Origin: Mycobacterium sp. E1747
GTDB taxonomy: Bacteria; Actinomycetota; Actinomycetes; Mycobacteriales; Mycobacteriaceae
DNA: 64,000 nucleotides
Direction of reading: 5' to 3'
Assembly (NCBI RefSeq): GCF_001667775.1
Contig: NZ_LZJI01000051.1
Span: 1 to 64,000 of the forward strand
Below are positions 51,511-59,492 of the stretch, piece by piece; the first letter of the stretch is position 1, and every line of letters begins with the position of its first letter. The notes below the pieces were generated by a model. That model made no database searches. It was not told the origin of the DNA and saw only the letters and a program-made list of their open reading frames with translations. Made by a program: the position numbers and the translations under genes.

Positions 51511-52326
51511 TCAGTGTCCCGTTCCGAATCGCACGCCGATGGTCGTCAGCACCACGTTGACCGCGTACAGCGCGACGACGCAGAGCACGACCGTCTCGTT
51601 CACGGCGGTGCCCAGCCCCTTCGAGCCGCCCCGCACGGTCAGGCCGCGGTAGCAGCCGACCAGCCCGGCGATCAGGCCGAACGTCGCGGCCTTCACGGTG
51701 GCGATGACGACCTCCGGCAGACCCGTGATCGTGGTCAGCGTGGCGAGGTAGGCGCCGCCGGAGACGTTTTGCAGATAGACGCCGAACAGGTAGCCACCGA
51801 CCAGGCCGACGGTGATCACCAGGCCGTTGAGCAGGGTCGCGACCAGGGTTGCGGCGATCACCCGGGGGACCACCAGCCGGTGGATCGGATCGATGCCGAG
51901 CACCTCCATGGCGTCGATCTCCTCGCGGATGGTGCGCGCGCCGAGGTCGGCGCAGATCGCCGTCGACCCGGCGCCGGCGACGACCAGCACCGTGGTGAGC
52001 GGGCCGAGCTGGGTGACCGCACCGATCGCCGCGCCGGCTCCGGACAGGTCCGCGGCCCCGAACTGGGCCAGCAGCACGTTGAGCGTGAAGATCAGCAGAA
52101 CCGTCAGCGGGATTGACACCATGATGGTCGGCAGGAATGCCACCCGCATGATGAACCAGCACTGCAGGACGAATTCGCGCCATTGGAACGGCCAGCGCAA
52201 CAGTGCCCTGCCGGTGAGGACGCACATCCGGAAGAATCCCCCGATGAGCGTCAGCGGCGTCTGCAGTTGGTCGCGTACGTAACCGACCAAGTAGGGGCCC
52301 CGTCGACTCGCCGACGTTGAAGTCAC
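51511..52326 (-). CDS. yrbE1A: YrbE1A, ABC permease of the Mce1 transporter
   Basis: A 271-aa MlaE-family permease. Conserved region IREEIDAMEVLGIDPIHRLV, plus helices such as TIMVSIPLTVLLIFTLNVLL and LVATLLNGLVITVGLVGGYL. It partners YrbE1B. The start is GTG at 52326 with GGAGGGGG upstream. It is separated from fadD5 by 272 bp, so a second promoter is likely in that gap. Confidence 0.93.
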   Translation of the reverse strand: MTSTSASRRGPYLVGYVRDQLQTPLTLIGGFFRMCVLTGRALLRWPFQWREFVLQCWFIMRVAFLPTIMVSIPLTVLLIFTLNVLLAQFGAADLSGAGAAIGAVTQLGPLTTVLVVAGAGSTAICADLGARTIREEIDAMEVLGIDPIHRLVVPRVIAATLVATLLNGLVITVGLVGGYLFGVYLQNVSGGAYLATLTTITGLPEVVIATVKAATFGLIAGLVGCYRGLTVRGGSKGLGTAVNETVVLCVVALYAVNVVLTTIGVRFGTGH

Positions 52327-52598
52327 CGCTGCCCCCTCCAGCTGATACCGCCGGCCTCGCGGCGCGGCGGCGGATCGTGTCGCACGCCTATCCCCCTCGC
52401 CGTCCTCCGCAAGCGGGAGGCGCCCCCCACGCGGCCGGGGACGCCCCCGTTTCGCCCCGACCCAACGTGAGTGACCATCGGCTCCCTACTGGCAAGTAGT
52501 AACGGAGACCACAGGAATGTACCCGATGGCCATGCACGTGTGAACTGCATCAGCACAATTAACCCTTCGTCAACAGCGGGCAAACGTTACAGGTTCCG
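52327..52598. other. fadD5-yrbE1A intergenic region with short palindrome
   Basis: A 272-bp non-coding stretch inside the operon. Its fadD5-proximal part is relatively AT-rich and contains CTACT-GGCA-AGTAG (52486-52499), a 5-4-5 inverted repeat that could be an operator, and a CAAACGTTAC element at 52579-52588. The yrbE1A-proximal half is very GC-rich and shows nothing specific. A secondary promoter for the transporter genes is plausible here. Confidence 0.4.
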
Positions 52599-54239
52599 TC
52601 AGCTTTCCTCCCTGTCCGTAGATTCCTTTGCACCGGAATGGTTTTCATCGAAATTTGCGGTTCCGTAACGGATCCGCAGCTCAGTCTTGAGCACCTTGCC
52701 GGCGGGGTTGCGCGGCAACGCATCCACGATCTCGATCGCCTTGGGATGCTTGTAGCGCGCCAGCCGCTCGGCCAGGAACTCATCGAGCTCGTCGAGCAGC
52801 AACCGGTCGCCCGCGACGGCCGCGACCGCGATCGGCACCTCGCCCCACTTCTCGTGGGTGCGCCCGATGACCGCGACCTCGACGATGCTCGGATGGCTGG
52901 CCAGGACGTTCTCCACCTCGGCGCAGTAGATGTTCTCTCCGCCGGAGATGATCATGTCCTTCTTGCGATCCACCACCCAGACGTAACCCTCCTCGTCCAT
53001 CCGGACGAGGTCGCCGGAGTGAAACCACCCACCGGCGAACGCCTCCGCCGTGGCCTCCGGGTTGTTCCAGTAGCCGCTCATCAAAGTTGGTGCGCGGTAA
53101 ACGATTTCGCCGACCTCGCCGGCCGGCACGTCATTCATGTTCTCGTCGACCACGCGGGCGGCCACCGTCGGGATCACCTTGCCGACCGAGCCGCGTTTAC
53201 GGATCGCGTCCTCGCCCAACAGCATGCAGGTCACCGGCGACATCTCGGTCTGGCCGAAGGCGGCGAGGATCTGGGTGCCGGGGAACGTCGCCGACATCTC
53301 GCGCAGCAGCGCGTCGGGCGCCGGCGCGGCTCCCCACGACATCACCCGCAGCCTCAGGTCGCGGGGCCGTGCCTGTTGCTCGGCGCAAACCGCCTGCCAC
53401 TGCGCTGGCACCAGGAAGAGACCGGTGACCTTCTCTTCGGCCAGCACGTCGAGCAGTTGCCCCGGCTCGAACGCGCCGAGCGGATAGATCACCGTCGGAG
53501 TGCCCAGCAGGAGCCCGGTGAGCATGTTGCCGATGCCCGCGATGTGGAAGAACGGGACGCCGACGAAACCGACGTCGCTGTTGATGTCGGCGCCGTTGGT
53601 GTACAGGCCCGTCATGGTCTGGCCGGTCAGGTTGGTGTGGGTCAGCACGGCGCCCTTCGGGCGGCCCGTGGTGCCCGAGGTGTACATGATCAGCGCCGGC
53701 GAATCGTTCGGAATGTCGACGGGGTCGTGCGACACCCCGCGCTCGTTGATCAGGTCTTCATAACCGAGCACGCTGTCCTCGCCCGCGCCGCCGGCCACCA
53801 CGATCGTGGCCGCCATCGGCTCGACCTCGCGGACCCCCGCGGCCACCGGGGCGAGCACCGATTCGGTGATCATCACCCGGGCTTCGCAGTCCTGGACCAG
53901 GAAGGCGATCTCGGCGGGGGTGAGCCGGAAGTTCAGCGGCACAGCGATGGCCCCGAGCATGTTGACCGCCAGCACTGACTCGACAAACTCGGTGCGGTTG
54001 AGCATCAGCACCATGACCCGGTCACCGAAGCCGACTCCCCGACGGCTCAACGCATCGGCCAGGGCCGCCACCCGCCGCCGCAGCTCCCCCCACGTCACGC
54101 TCTTACCCAGGAACCGCAGCGCCGGGGCGCCCGGTTGCATCAGGGCGTGCCGTTCGAGTTGGGTCACCCAATTCTGCCGCCGGGACAGGTACGGCTGCTC
54201 TGTCCCCTGCGTCAGGTGGGTCGCCAATTGCGCGGTCAA
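52599..54239 (-). CDS. fadD5: FadD5, fatty-acyl-CoA ligase of the mce1 operon
   Basis: A 546-aa AMP-forming acyl-CoA synthetase. Motifs: MYTSGTTGRPKGAVLTHTNL (P-loop), ILAAFGQTEMSPVTCMLLGE, GDLVRMDEEGYVWVVDRKKD, and the C-terminal catalytic Lys in LPRNPAGKVLKTELRIRYG. It matches M. tuberculosis FadD5 (Rv0166) nearly throughout and should activate imported fatty acids. The start is TTG at 54239 (TAQLATHLTQG), with AAGG six bases upstream. It heads the truncated mce1 operon and is divergent from mce1R. Confidence 0.93.
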   Translation of the reverse strand: MTAQLATHLTQGTEQPYLSRRQNWVTQLERHALMQPGAPALRFLGKSVTWGELRRRVAALADALSRRGVGFGDRVMVLMLNRTEFVESVLAVNMLGAIAVPLNFRLTPAEIAFLVQDCEARVMITESVLAPVAAGVREVEPMAATIVVAGGAGEDSVLGYEDLINERGVSHDPVDIPNDSPALIMYTSGTTGRPKGAVLTHTNLTGQTMTGLYTNGADINSDVGFVGVPFFHIAGIGNMLTGLLLGTPTVIYPLGAFEPGQLLDVLAEEKVTGLFLVPAQWQAVCAEQQARPRDLRLRVMSWGAAPAPDALLREMSATFPGTQILAAFGQTEMSPVTCMLLGEDAIRKRGSVGKVIPTVAARVVDENMNDVPAGEVGEIVYRAPTLMSGYWNNPEATAEAFAGGWFHSGDLVRMDEEGYVWVVDRKKDMIISGGENIYCAEVENVLASHPSIVEVAVIGRTHEKWGEVPIAVAAVAGDRLLLDELDEFLAERLARYKHPKAIEIVDALPRNPAGKVLKTELRIRYGTANFDENHSGAKESTDREES

Positions 54240-54390
54240 CTCCAGCCTTCCCCTTCACTCCCGCACCGCTTGCGCCAGGTTGATATTTGATAAAACATAG
54301 TGTTGTCTGGGTCACATTATGGCCTAAAAGCCCTGCTGACAAGCCCCGACAAAAGTTTCCACATCAACCTCGAAAGCCCTGGCAGCCCCC
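54240..54390. promoter_or_regulatory. mce1R-fadD5 divergent promoter region
   Basis: A 151-bp region with an AT-rich centre at about 54276-54320 (TTGATATTTGATAAAACATA and TGTTGTC within it), unusual in this GC-rich context. It should hold the fadD5 promoter and the Mce1R operator; I cannot define the operator. No DosR box. Confidence 0.5.
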
Positions 54391-55083
54391 GTGAACGCAC
54401 CGACATCCACGCGACTGAGGCGCCGACGGCCCCTGCGCCGGGCGCAGTTGTCCGACGAGGTCGCGGGGCACCTTCGCGCGGCGATCATGTCCGGGGCGCT
54501 GGGGCCGGGGACGTTCATCCGCCTCGATGAGACCGCGGCCGAGCTCGGCGTCAGCGTCACACCGGTGCGCGAAGCCCTGCTCAAACTCCGCGGCGAGGGC
54601 ATGGTGCAGCTCGAACCGCACCGCGGCCACGTCGTGCTTCCACTCACGTGGCAGGACGTCGAGGACATCTTCTGGCTGCAGGCCACCATCGCCAAGGAGC
54701 TGGCCGCCGCGGCCACCGACCACATCACCGACGCGGAAATCGACGAGCTCGCACGCATCAACGAGGCGCTCGCGACGGCCGTCGGGTCCAGCGACGCCGA
54801 GACGATCGCGGGCATCGAGTTCGCGTTCCATCGGGTCTTCAACCAGGCGAGCGGGCGGATCAAGCTGGCGTGGTTCCTGCTCAATGCCGCGCGCTACATG
54901 CCGGTGGCGGTGTATGCGGCCGACCCACAATGGGGTGCGGCCGCCGTCGACAACCACCGGCAGCTGATCGCCGCGCTGCGCCGGCGCGACGCGGCCGCGG
55001 CGATCGAGCACACGGTGTGGCAGTTCACCGACGCCGCCGCAAGGCTGACGGAGATACGGGACCGCGCGGGAATCTTCGACTAG
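54391..55083 (+). CDS. mce1R: Mce1R, GntR/FadR-family repressor of mce1
   Basis: A 230-aa GntR-family regulator. The N-terminal winged helix (RRAQLSDEVAGHLRAAIMSG; TAAELGVSVTPVREALLKLR) is followed by an FCD effector domain (DVEDIFWLQATIAKELAAAA; EFAFHRVFNQASGRIKLAWF). It corresponds to M. tuberculosis Mce1R (Rv0165c), which represses the mce1 operon and responds to a fatty acyl ligand. The start is GTG at 54391. Its TAG stop lies in the first copy of a 44-bp direct repeat. Confidence 0.92.
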   Translation: MNAPTSTRLRRRRPLRRAQLSDEVAGHLRAAIMSGALGPGTFIRLDETAAELGVSVTPVREALLKLRGEGMVQLEPHRGHVVLPLTWQDVEDIFWLQATIAKELAAAATDHITDAEIDELARINEALATAVGSSDAETIAGIEFAFHRVFNQASGRIKLAWFLLNAARYMPVAVYAADPQWGAAAVDNHRQLIAALRRRDAAAAIEHTVWQFTDAAARLTEIRDRAGIFD

Positions 55084-55178
55084 CGGAGGTCGCCAGCGCG
55101 GCGAAGCCGGGCGCAGCGGGCCGCCGCCATAGATCTAGCGGAGGTCGCCAGCGCGGCGAAGCCGGGCGCAGCGGGCCG
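55080..55178. repeat. Tandem 44-bp direct repeat spanning the mce1R stop
   Basis: Two identical 44-bp copies (55080-55123 and 55135-55178), beginning CTAGCGGAGGTCGCCAGCGC, with an 11-bp spacer containing AGATCT. Copy 1 includes the mce1R stop codon. The gap between mce1R and the TB18.5-like gene is almost entirely made of this repeat. It may act in termination of both convergent genes. Confidence 0.85.
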
Positions 55179-55183
55179 AGTCG

Positions 55184-55630
55184 TCAGGATGGGCCCGCGG
55201 CCAGCTGTTCGGCGCGCCGCTTGAGGCTCTCGGCCAGGTGGTCCAGGACGTTGTTGAGAAGCTGCTTGACCATCGGCGCGGGAACCGGCATCGAGGTCTC
55301 GACGTCCAAATCCACGGTCAGCAGGCACGACGTGCCCATCTCCACCACGCTGAACAGCTGCTCCTGCTTGGTGAAGAGGTCGCCCTGTTGCAGGACGGTC
55401 TGGATCTGGTTCTCCCCCGGGTAGTACACGGCCTGGATGAACACGCTCTGCATGCCTTGGTAGTCGGTGTCGAGCCGCAGCTGGCTAGGCCGCCCGTCGT
55501 CGTAGCGGGCGAGCACCCAGAGACCCTTGATCTCCTCGTTCCACTGCGGGTAAGCCTCAAAGTCCGCGACGATGGCCATGATCGAGGCGGCGTCGGCGCT
55601 GACTTCGACGGTCTTGCTCATAACTGGCAT
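55184..55630 (-). CDS. TB18.5-like SRPBCC protein (Rv0164-like)
   Basis: A 148-aa START-like lipid-binding-fold protein: TVEVSADAASIMAIVADFEA, YYPGENQIQTVLQQGDLFTK, PMVKQLLNNVLDHLAESLKR. It matches M. tuberculosis Rv0164 (TB18.5, 161 aa), an antigen of unknown function in the same place beside mce1R. The start at 55630 (MPVMSKTVEV) matches an internal Met of Rv0164; a longer frame exists upstream but is not needed. It converges on mce1R. Confidence 0.87.
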   Translation of the reverse strand: MPVMSKTVEVSADAASIMAIVADFEAYPQWNEEIKGLWVLARYDDGRPSQLRLDTDYQGMQSVFIQAVYYPGENQIQTVLQQGDLFTKQEQLFSVVEMGTSCLLTVDLDVETSMPVPAPMVKQLLNNVLDHLAESLKRRAEQLAAGPS

Positions 55631-55724
55631 TGGCGAAGCATAGCCGGGTGGGCGACGCGTCCCGACGGTGCGGCCCGGGCAGCGATTTCTCGCGAAAGAC
55701 CCGGCGCCCCGGGCAATCTCGGGC

Positions 55725-56216
55725 CTATCGATCCACGCGGGCCGTCGACAGCAGCGACCGGATGGGGTCGGGGATTTCGATCGGCTTGCGGCTGGCGCGA
55801 TCGACGTAGACGTGAACCCAGTGGCCCAGCGCGGTGATCGGCTGAGGCTGCCCATCCCGCGCCCCCTGGAACACGCCGAGCCGGTAGGTGACGCTGCTTC
55901 GGCCCAGCCGGGTCACCGCCACCCCCACCGTGAGGCCCTCAGGGAAATGCAGCTCCGAGAAGTACCGGCAGCCCGACTCGGCGACGATGCCGAGTGCGGG
56001 CGTGCTGAGCGGGTCGAGCCCGGTGCTGGTGTTGATCCAGGCGTTGATGGCGGTGTCGAACAACTGGTAGTACACGGCGTTGTTCAGGTGGCCGAACATG
56101 TCGTTGTCGGCCCATCGGGTTCCCACCGGCCACAGCACCGGAAAGTCATCGCTGGTGAGTCCGTCGGGCGCCGGCGGCACCGCCGGAGTCGGCGAGACCG
56201 GGGATTCCGAAGCCAT
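55725..56216 (-). CDS. 4HBT-family thioesterase (Rv0163-like)
   Basis: A 163-aa hot-dog-fold acyl-CoA thioesterase: WADNDMFGHLNNAVYYQLFD carries the family Asp (DMFGHLNN), followed by LGIVAESGCRYFSELHFPEG and GHWVHVYVDRASRKPIEIPD. It would hydrolyse acyl-CoA; the chain length is unknown. It corresponds to Rv0163 in M. tuberculosis. The ATG at 56216 is only 14 bp from the divergent adhE1 ATG, so one or both start codons may be placed too far upstream. Confidence 0.85.
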   Translation of the reverse strand: MASESPVSPTPAVPPAPDGLTSDDFPVLWPVGTRWADNDMFGHLNNAVYYQLFDTAINAWINTSTGLDPLSTPALGIVAESGCRYFSELHFPEGLTVGVAVTRLGRSSVTYRLGVFQGARDGQPQPITALGHWVHVYVDRASRKPIEIPDPIRSLLSTARVDR

Positions 56217-56230
56217 GGTTGTATTCCAGC

Positions 56231-57340
56231 ATGGTTCAGATTCGGGGGGCCGTGCTGGACGGGATCGGTCTGGCCCGCCCGTACGCCGAGTCCCGGCCGA
56301 TCCGCGTCGTCGATCTCGACTTGGATCCGCCCGGCAGCGGTGAGGTGATGGTCCGCATCGAGGCGGCCGGCGTGTGTCATTCCGACCTGTCGGTCGTGGA
56401 CGGCAACCGGGTCCGGCCGGTGCCGATGCTGCTCGGTCACGAGGCGGCCGGAATCGTCGAGCAGATCGGCGACGGCGTCTCGGACCTCGCACCCGGTCAG
56501 CGGGTGGTGCTGGTGTTCCTGCCGCGCTGCGGCCACTGCGCGGCCTGCGCGACTGGGGGCCTGACGCCGTGCGAGCCGGGCAGCGCGGCCAATGCCGCCG
56601 GGACGTTGCTCGGCGGGGACATCAGGCTCAACCAGGCCGGCCACCGGGTGTATCACCACCTCGGGGTGTCGGGCTTCGCAACGCACGCGGTGGTCAACCG
56701 GGCCAGCGTGGTCCCGGTGCCACCCGACGTGCCACCCGAGGTCGCCGCCCTGCTGGGCTGCGCGGTCCTGACGGGCGGGGGCGCCGTGCTCAACGTCGGC
56801 GATCCCCAACCGGGCCAGGCGGTCGCCGTCGTCGGGCTGGGCGGTGTCGGCATGGCGGCGGTACTCACCGCGCTCACCTACGACGGCGTGCGCGTGGTCG
56901 CCGTCGACCAACTGCCCGACAAGCTGACCGGCGCGCGTGCCCAAGGCGCGCACGACGCGTACACCCCGCAGCAGGCCGTCGACGCCGGCGTGAAGGCCGC
57001 GGTGGTCATCGAGGCCGTCGGCCATCCCGCCGCCCTCGAAACGGCCATCGCCCTCACCGCCCCGGGCGGCCGCACCGTCACCGTCGGACTGCCACCGCCG
57101 GATGCACGAATTTCGGTGTCGCCGTTGGGTTTTATTGCCGAGGGACGGTCGCTGATCGGCAGTTACCTGGGCTCGGCGGTGCCCAGCCGTGACATCCCCC
57201 GGTTCGTCGCGCTGTGGCAGTCGGGCCGGCTTCCGGTGGAGGCCCTGGTGTCCTCGTCGATCCGGCTGGATCAGATCAACGAGGCGATGGACAACCTCGC
57301 CGATGGCATCGCCGTGCGACAGCTGATCAGGTTCGACTAG
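56231..57340 (+). CDS. adhE1: Zinc-type alcohol dehydrogenase AdhE1
   Basis: A 369-aa medium-chain zinc alcohol dehydrogenase. Catalytic zinc ligands are in GVCHSDL and LLGHEAAG; structural zinc cysteines are in PRCGHCAACATGGLTPC; the Rossmann loop is AVVGLGGVGMAAVLTAL. It oxidises an alcohol or aldehyde with NAD or a thiol cofactor. It corresponds by order to Rv0162c (adhE1) of M. tuberculosis, divergent from the thioesterase. The ATG at 56231 is the first Met; a TTG at 56219 is not needed. Confidence 0.88.
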   Translation: MVQIRGAVLDGIGLARPYAESRPIRVVDLDLDPPGSGEVMVRIEAAGVCHSDLSVVDGNRVRPVPMLLGHEAAGIVEQIGDGVSDLAPGQRVVLVFLPRCGHCAACATGGLTPCEPGSAANAAGTLLGGDIRLNQAGHRVYHHLGVSGFATHAVVNRASVVPVPPDVPPEVAALLGCAVLTGGGAVLNVGDPQPGQAVAVVGLGGVGMAAVLTALTYDGVRVVAVDQLPDKLTGARAQGAHDAYTPQQAVDAGVKAAVVIEAVGHPAALETAIALTAPGGRTVTVGLPPPDARISVSPLGFIAEGRSLIGSYLGSAVPSRDIPRFVALWQSGRLPVEALVSSSIRLDQINEAMDNLADGIAVRQLIRFD

Positions 57341-57343
57341 CCG

Positions 57344-58537
57344 CTACCGCGGGTGCAGGGGCGCGATGGGTTCCACCGCCACGTCCGGCAAACGGTGTTC
57401 TTCGATGTAGTCCCAACGGATTTGGTAGCCCAGTCCGGGCGCCGACGGTATCTCGACGAAGCCGTCCGGGGTGAGGGGGTCGCACGGCGCCGTCAGGTAC
57501 GGCGGCGCCGCGTCGTAGCGAGCCCCGGGCCCGAGCAGGCCGCGTTCGTAGTACTCGCAGACGTCGTCGCTGGTGGCGCCGAGGACCTGTAGGTTGCCGA
57601 AACCGCTCATGTGCAACTCGCACCGCATCCCGACGGCCTCGCACATTCCGGTCAGTTTCATCACGCCGGTGATGCCTCCGCGTAGGACGTCGATTCGGCT
57701 GATGTCGGAGGCGTGGCGCAGGATCCAGTCCGCGCGGGTGTAGATGCTGCCCTCGGCGATCTCGGGAGAGCAGATCGGGATGTCGAGCTCGTCGCCGAGT
57801 CGCCGGTAGGCCTCCACCCGGTACTCCGGCATCGGGTGCTCGTACCAGTAGAAGCCCAGCCGCTGAAGCTCGCGGCCGACGCGCAGCGCGTCCTCGTAGG
57901 TGTGGTAGGTGCCCCAGGGGTCGAACATCAGCACCATCTCGTCGCCCACCGCCGCCCGAACCTCGCGGCACACCCGGATGTCCCAGTCCACATACGACGG
58001 TCGCGGCAGGGCGAACTGACCTGTCGCGGGATTCCAATAGTGGTAGGGGTGAATCTTGTAGGCGCCGTAGCCCCGACGCTTACAGTCGAGCGCGTGCGCG
58101 GCGTATTCCTCGGGCGATCCGAGATTGTTGAAACTGCTGGCATAGGCCTTGACCCGGTCCCGCGCGCCGCCCAGCAATTTGCGCACCGGCAGGCCGGCGG
58201 CTCGGCCGGCCAGGTCCCACAGGGCCAGATCGACGACGCTGCAAACGTTTTCGGGCAGCTTGGCCGCCCACAGTTGGCGCCAGATCTCCGCCCGGTCGAA
58301 CGGGTCCTGGCCGCCGAGCAGCGGGCTCAGGAATTGGGTGATGATCGCCCGATCCCCCGGCAGCAGTCCGTCCTGGTCCCCGTGGAAGTGGCCGCCGAAG
58401 TAATAGCCCTCGATGCCCTCATCGGTGATCACCTTGGTCACGGTCTGCACCACGCGATAGTCGGTCATCAGCTGACCGAAAGAGATTCGGTCGACGGATG
58501 TCTCGAACGGTACGACCTCGAGGCCGGTGATCTTCAT
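57344..58537 (-). CDS. Enolase-superfamily (mandelate racemase/muconate-lactonising) enzyme
   Basis: A 397-aa member of the enolase superfamily. The N-terminal capping domain (MKITGLEVVPFETSVDRISF) precedes the barrel: KIHPY gives the strand-2 lysine, FDPWGTYHTYEDA the first metal ligand, WYEHPMPEY the second, SPEIAEGS the third and LHMSGFGN the strand-7 histidine. These enzymes abstract a proton alpha to a carboxylate; dehydratase or racemase of a sugar acid is likely, substrate not identifiable. It converges on adhE1 with 3 bp between. Confidence 0.85.
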   Translation of the reverse strand: MKITGLEVVPFETSVDRISFGQLMTDYRVVQTVTKVITDEGIEGYYFGGHFHGDQDGLLPGDRAIITQFLSPLLGGQDPFDRAEIWRQLWAAKLPENVCSVVDLALWDLAGRAAGLPVRKLLGGARDRVKAYASSFNNLGSPEEYAAHALDCKRRGYGAYKIHPYHYWNPATGQFALPRPSYVDWDIRVCREVRAAVGDEMVLMFDPWGTYHTYEDALRVGRELQRLGFYWYEHPMPEYRVEAYRRLGDELDIPICSPEIAEGSIYTRADWILRHASDISRIDVLRGGITGVMKLTGMCEAVGMRCELHMSGFGNLQVLGATSDDVCEYYERGLLGPGARYDAAPPYLTAPCDPLTPDGFVEIPSAPGLGYQIRWDYIEEHRLPDVAVEPIAPLHPR

Positions 58538-58567
58538 GACAGCACATTCTGCCGACGGTCCCGGCGC

Positions 58568-58756
58568 TCAGAGTAGAGGCGAAGGTCCCGCGCCGGCCTC
58601 GCGCAAGGCGCTACCGCGGGCGGGCGCCTGCAGCGCGGACAGCCGCGCGCCGATCTCGTCGATCATCGGCCGGTAGGTGCCGCAGAAAACCTCGGTGAAG
58701 TGGTTGCTGCGCCCGGCGCCGAGCGAGACCGTCTCGTGAAAGTAGCGTGCGGCGAA
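58568..58756 (-). pseudogene. Coding remnant in frame behind the 197-aa gene's stop
   Basis: No complete gene fits this gap, but one frame reads like protein for about 62 codons: FAARYFHETVSLGAGRSNHF, then TEVFCGTYRPMIDEIGARLS and a TGA at 58568-58570. It is in the same frame as, and begins a few codons after, the stop of the 197-aa gene at 58769. It resembles the C-terminal part of a NIPSNAP-like dimeric barrel protein; that family call is tentative. It is either the decayed tail of a lost gene or the end of a gene interrupted by a nonsense codon. Confidence 0.45.
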
Positions 58757-58768
58757 AGTACTTCTCCA

Positions 58769-59362
58769 TCAGTCGAGCCGGACCAGCCCCGAGTCGCCGC
58801 GCGCACAGGTTGCCAAGTCACAGAATAGTGTCTCGGTGGAATAGACCGTGGGGCAATCGATTCCGGCCGCCGCCAGCGCGTGGCCCTTGAATCTGCGCGC
58901 CGCCGCGCTGAGCGCGTACTGGGCACGGGCCACCCCGCGATCCACCCGCAGCGGCCATCCGGTCGGCGCTTGGCCCCACAACGCCACTTCGGTCGTCTGG
59001 TCGTCTAGCGACCCGACCACCTGGTCGCGCACCCGCGCGTCCGCCGTAAACGCCTCGGCGCTCACCGCGAGGCTCTCACTCGTCGCGCCCCGGCCCACGG
59101 TGGCGAAGTACTCCCCCACGTCCAGCGCCTGCAGCCCGAGGATCCGCAGCGATCGCGCGTCGCCGCCATCCGGCAGTAGCACGGTGACCTGCCAACCGGC
59201 CATCGCCCGGTCATAGAGCCACCCGCCGGCCGATTGGACGACATCGAGGGCGCTCACCGCGATGACGTCGAGCCGGTATCGCAGACAATCTCGGTCCGCA
59301 CGATTTGTTCGGGCGGCCTTGACCCGGCCGCCATGGCTGATCTCGAAAGTGGACGTGACCAT
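58769..59362 (-). CDS. Hypothetical protein, 197 aa
   Basis: I do not recognise this protein. It has mixed alpha/beta character (GWLYDRAMAGWQVTVLLPDG, then ARSLRILGLQALDVGEYFAT), reads ALSAAARRFKGHALAAAGID near the end, and has no signal peptide or membrane helix. Two cysteines near the C-terminus (LFCDLATCARG) could be functional. The ATG at 59362 is preceded by GAGGAAC, which supports translation. Codon use looks like its neighbours. It stands alone between the enolase-superfamily gene and the CoA-transferase; the frame after its stop remains protein-like. Confidence 0.65.
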   Translation of the reverse strand: MVTSTFEISHGGRVKAARTNRADRDCLRYRLDVIAVSALDVVQSAGGWLYDRAMAGWQVTVLLPDGGDARSLRILGLQALDVGEYFATVGRGATSESLAVSAEAFTADARVRDQVVGSLDDQTTEVALWGQAPTGWPLRVDRGVARAQYALSAAARRFKGHALAAAGIDCPTVYSTETLFCDLATCARGDSGLVRLD

Positions 59363-59492
59363 TCAATCCGTTCCTCACCGCCGCACCGAAACTGGCGCTT
59401 GCCGCAACGCTTGTCCTGGGCTGGAGCCGCCTCGCATGGCTCACCGGACAGCGTGACACTTGGGAGTGATTTTGTAAAGGTGCGACCGGCGG

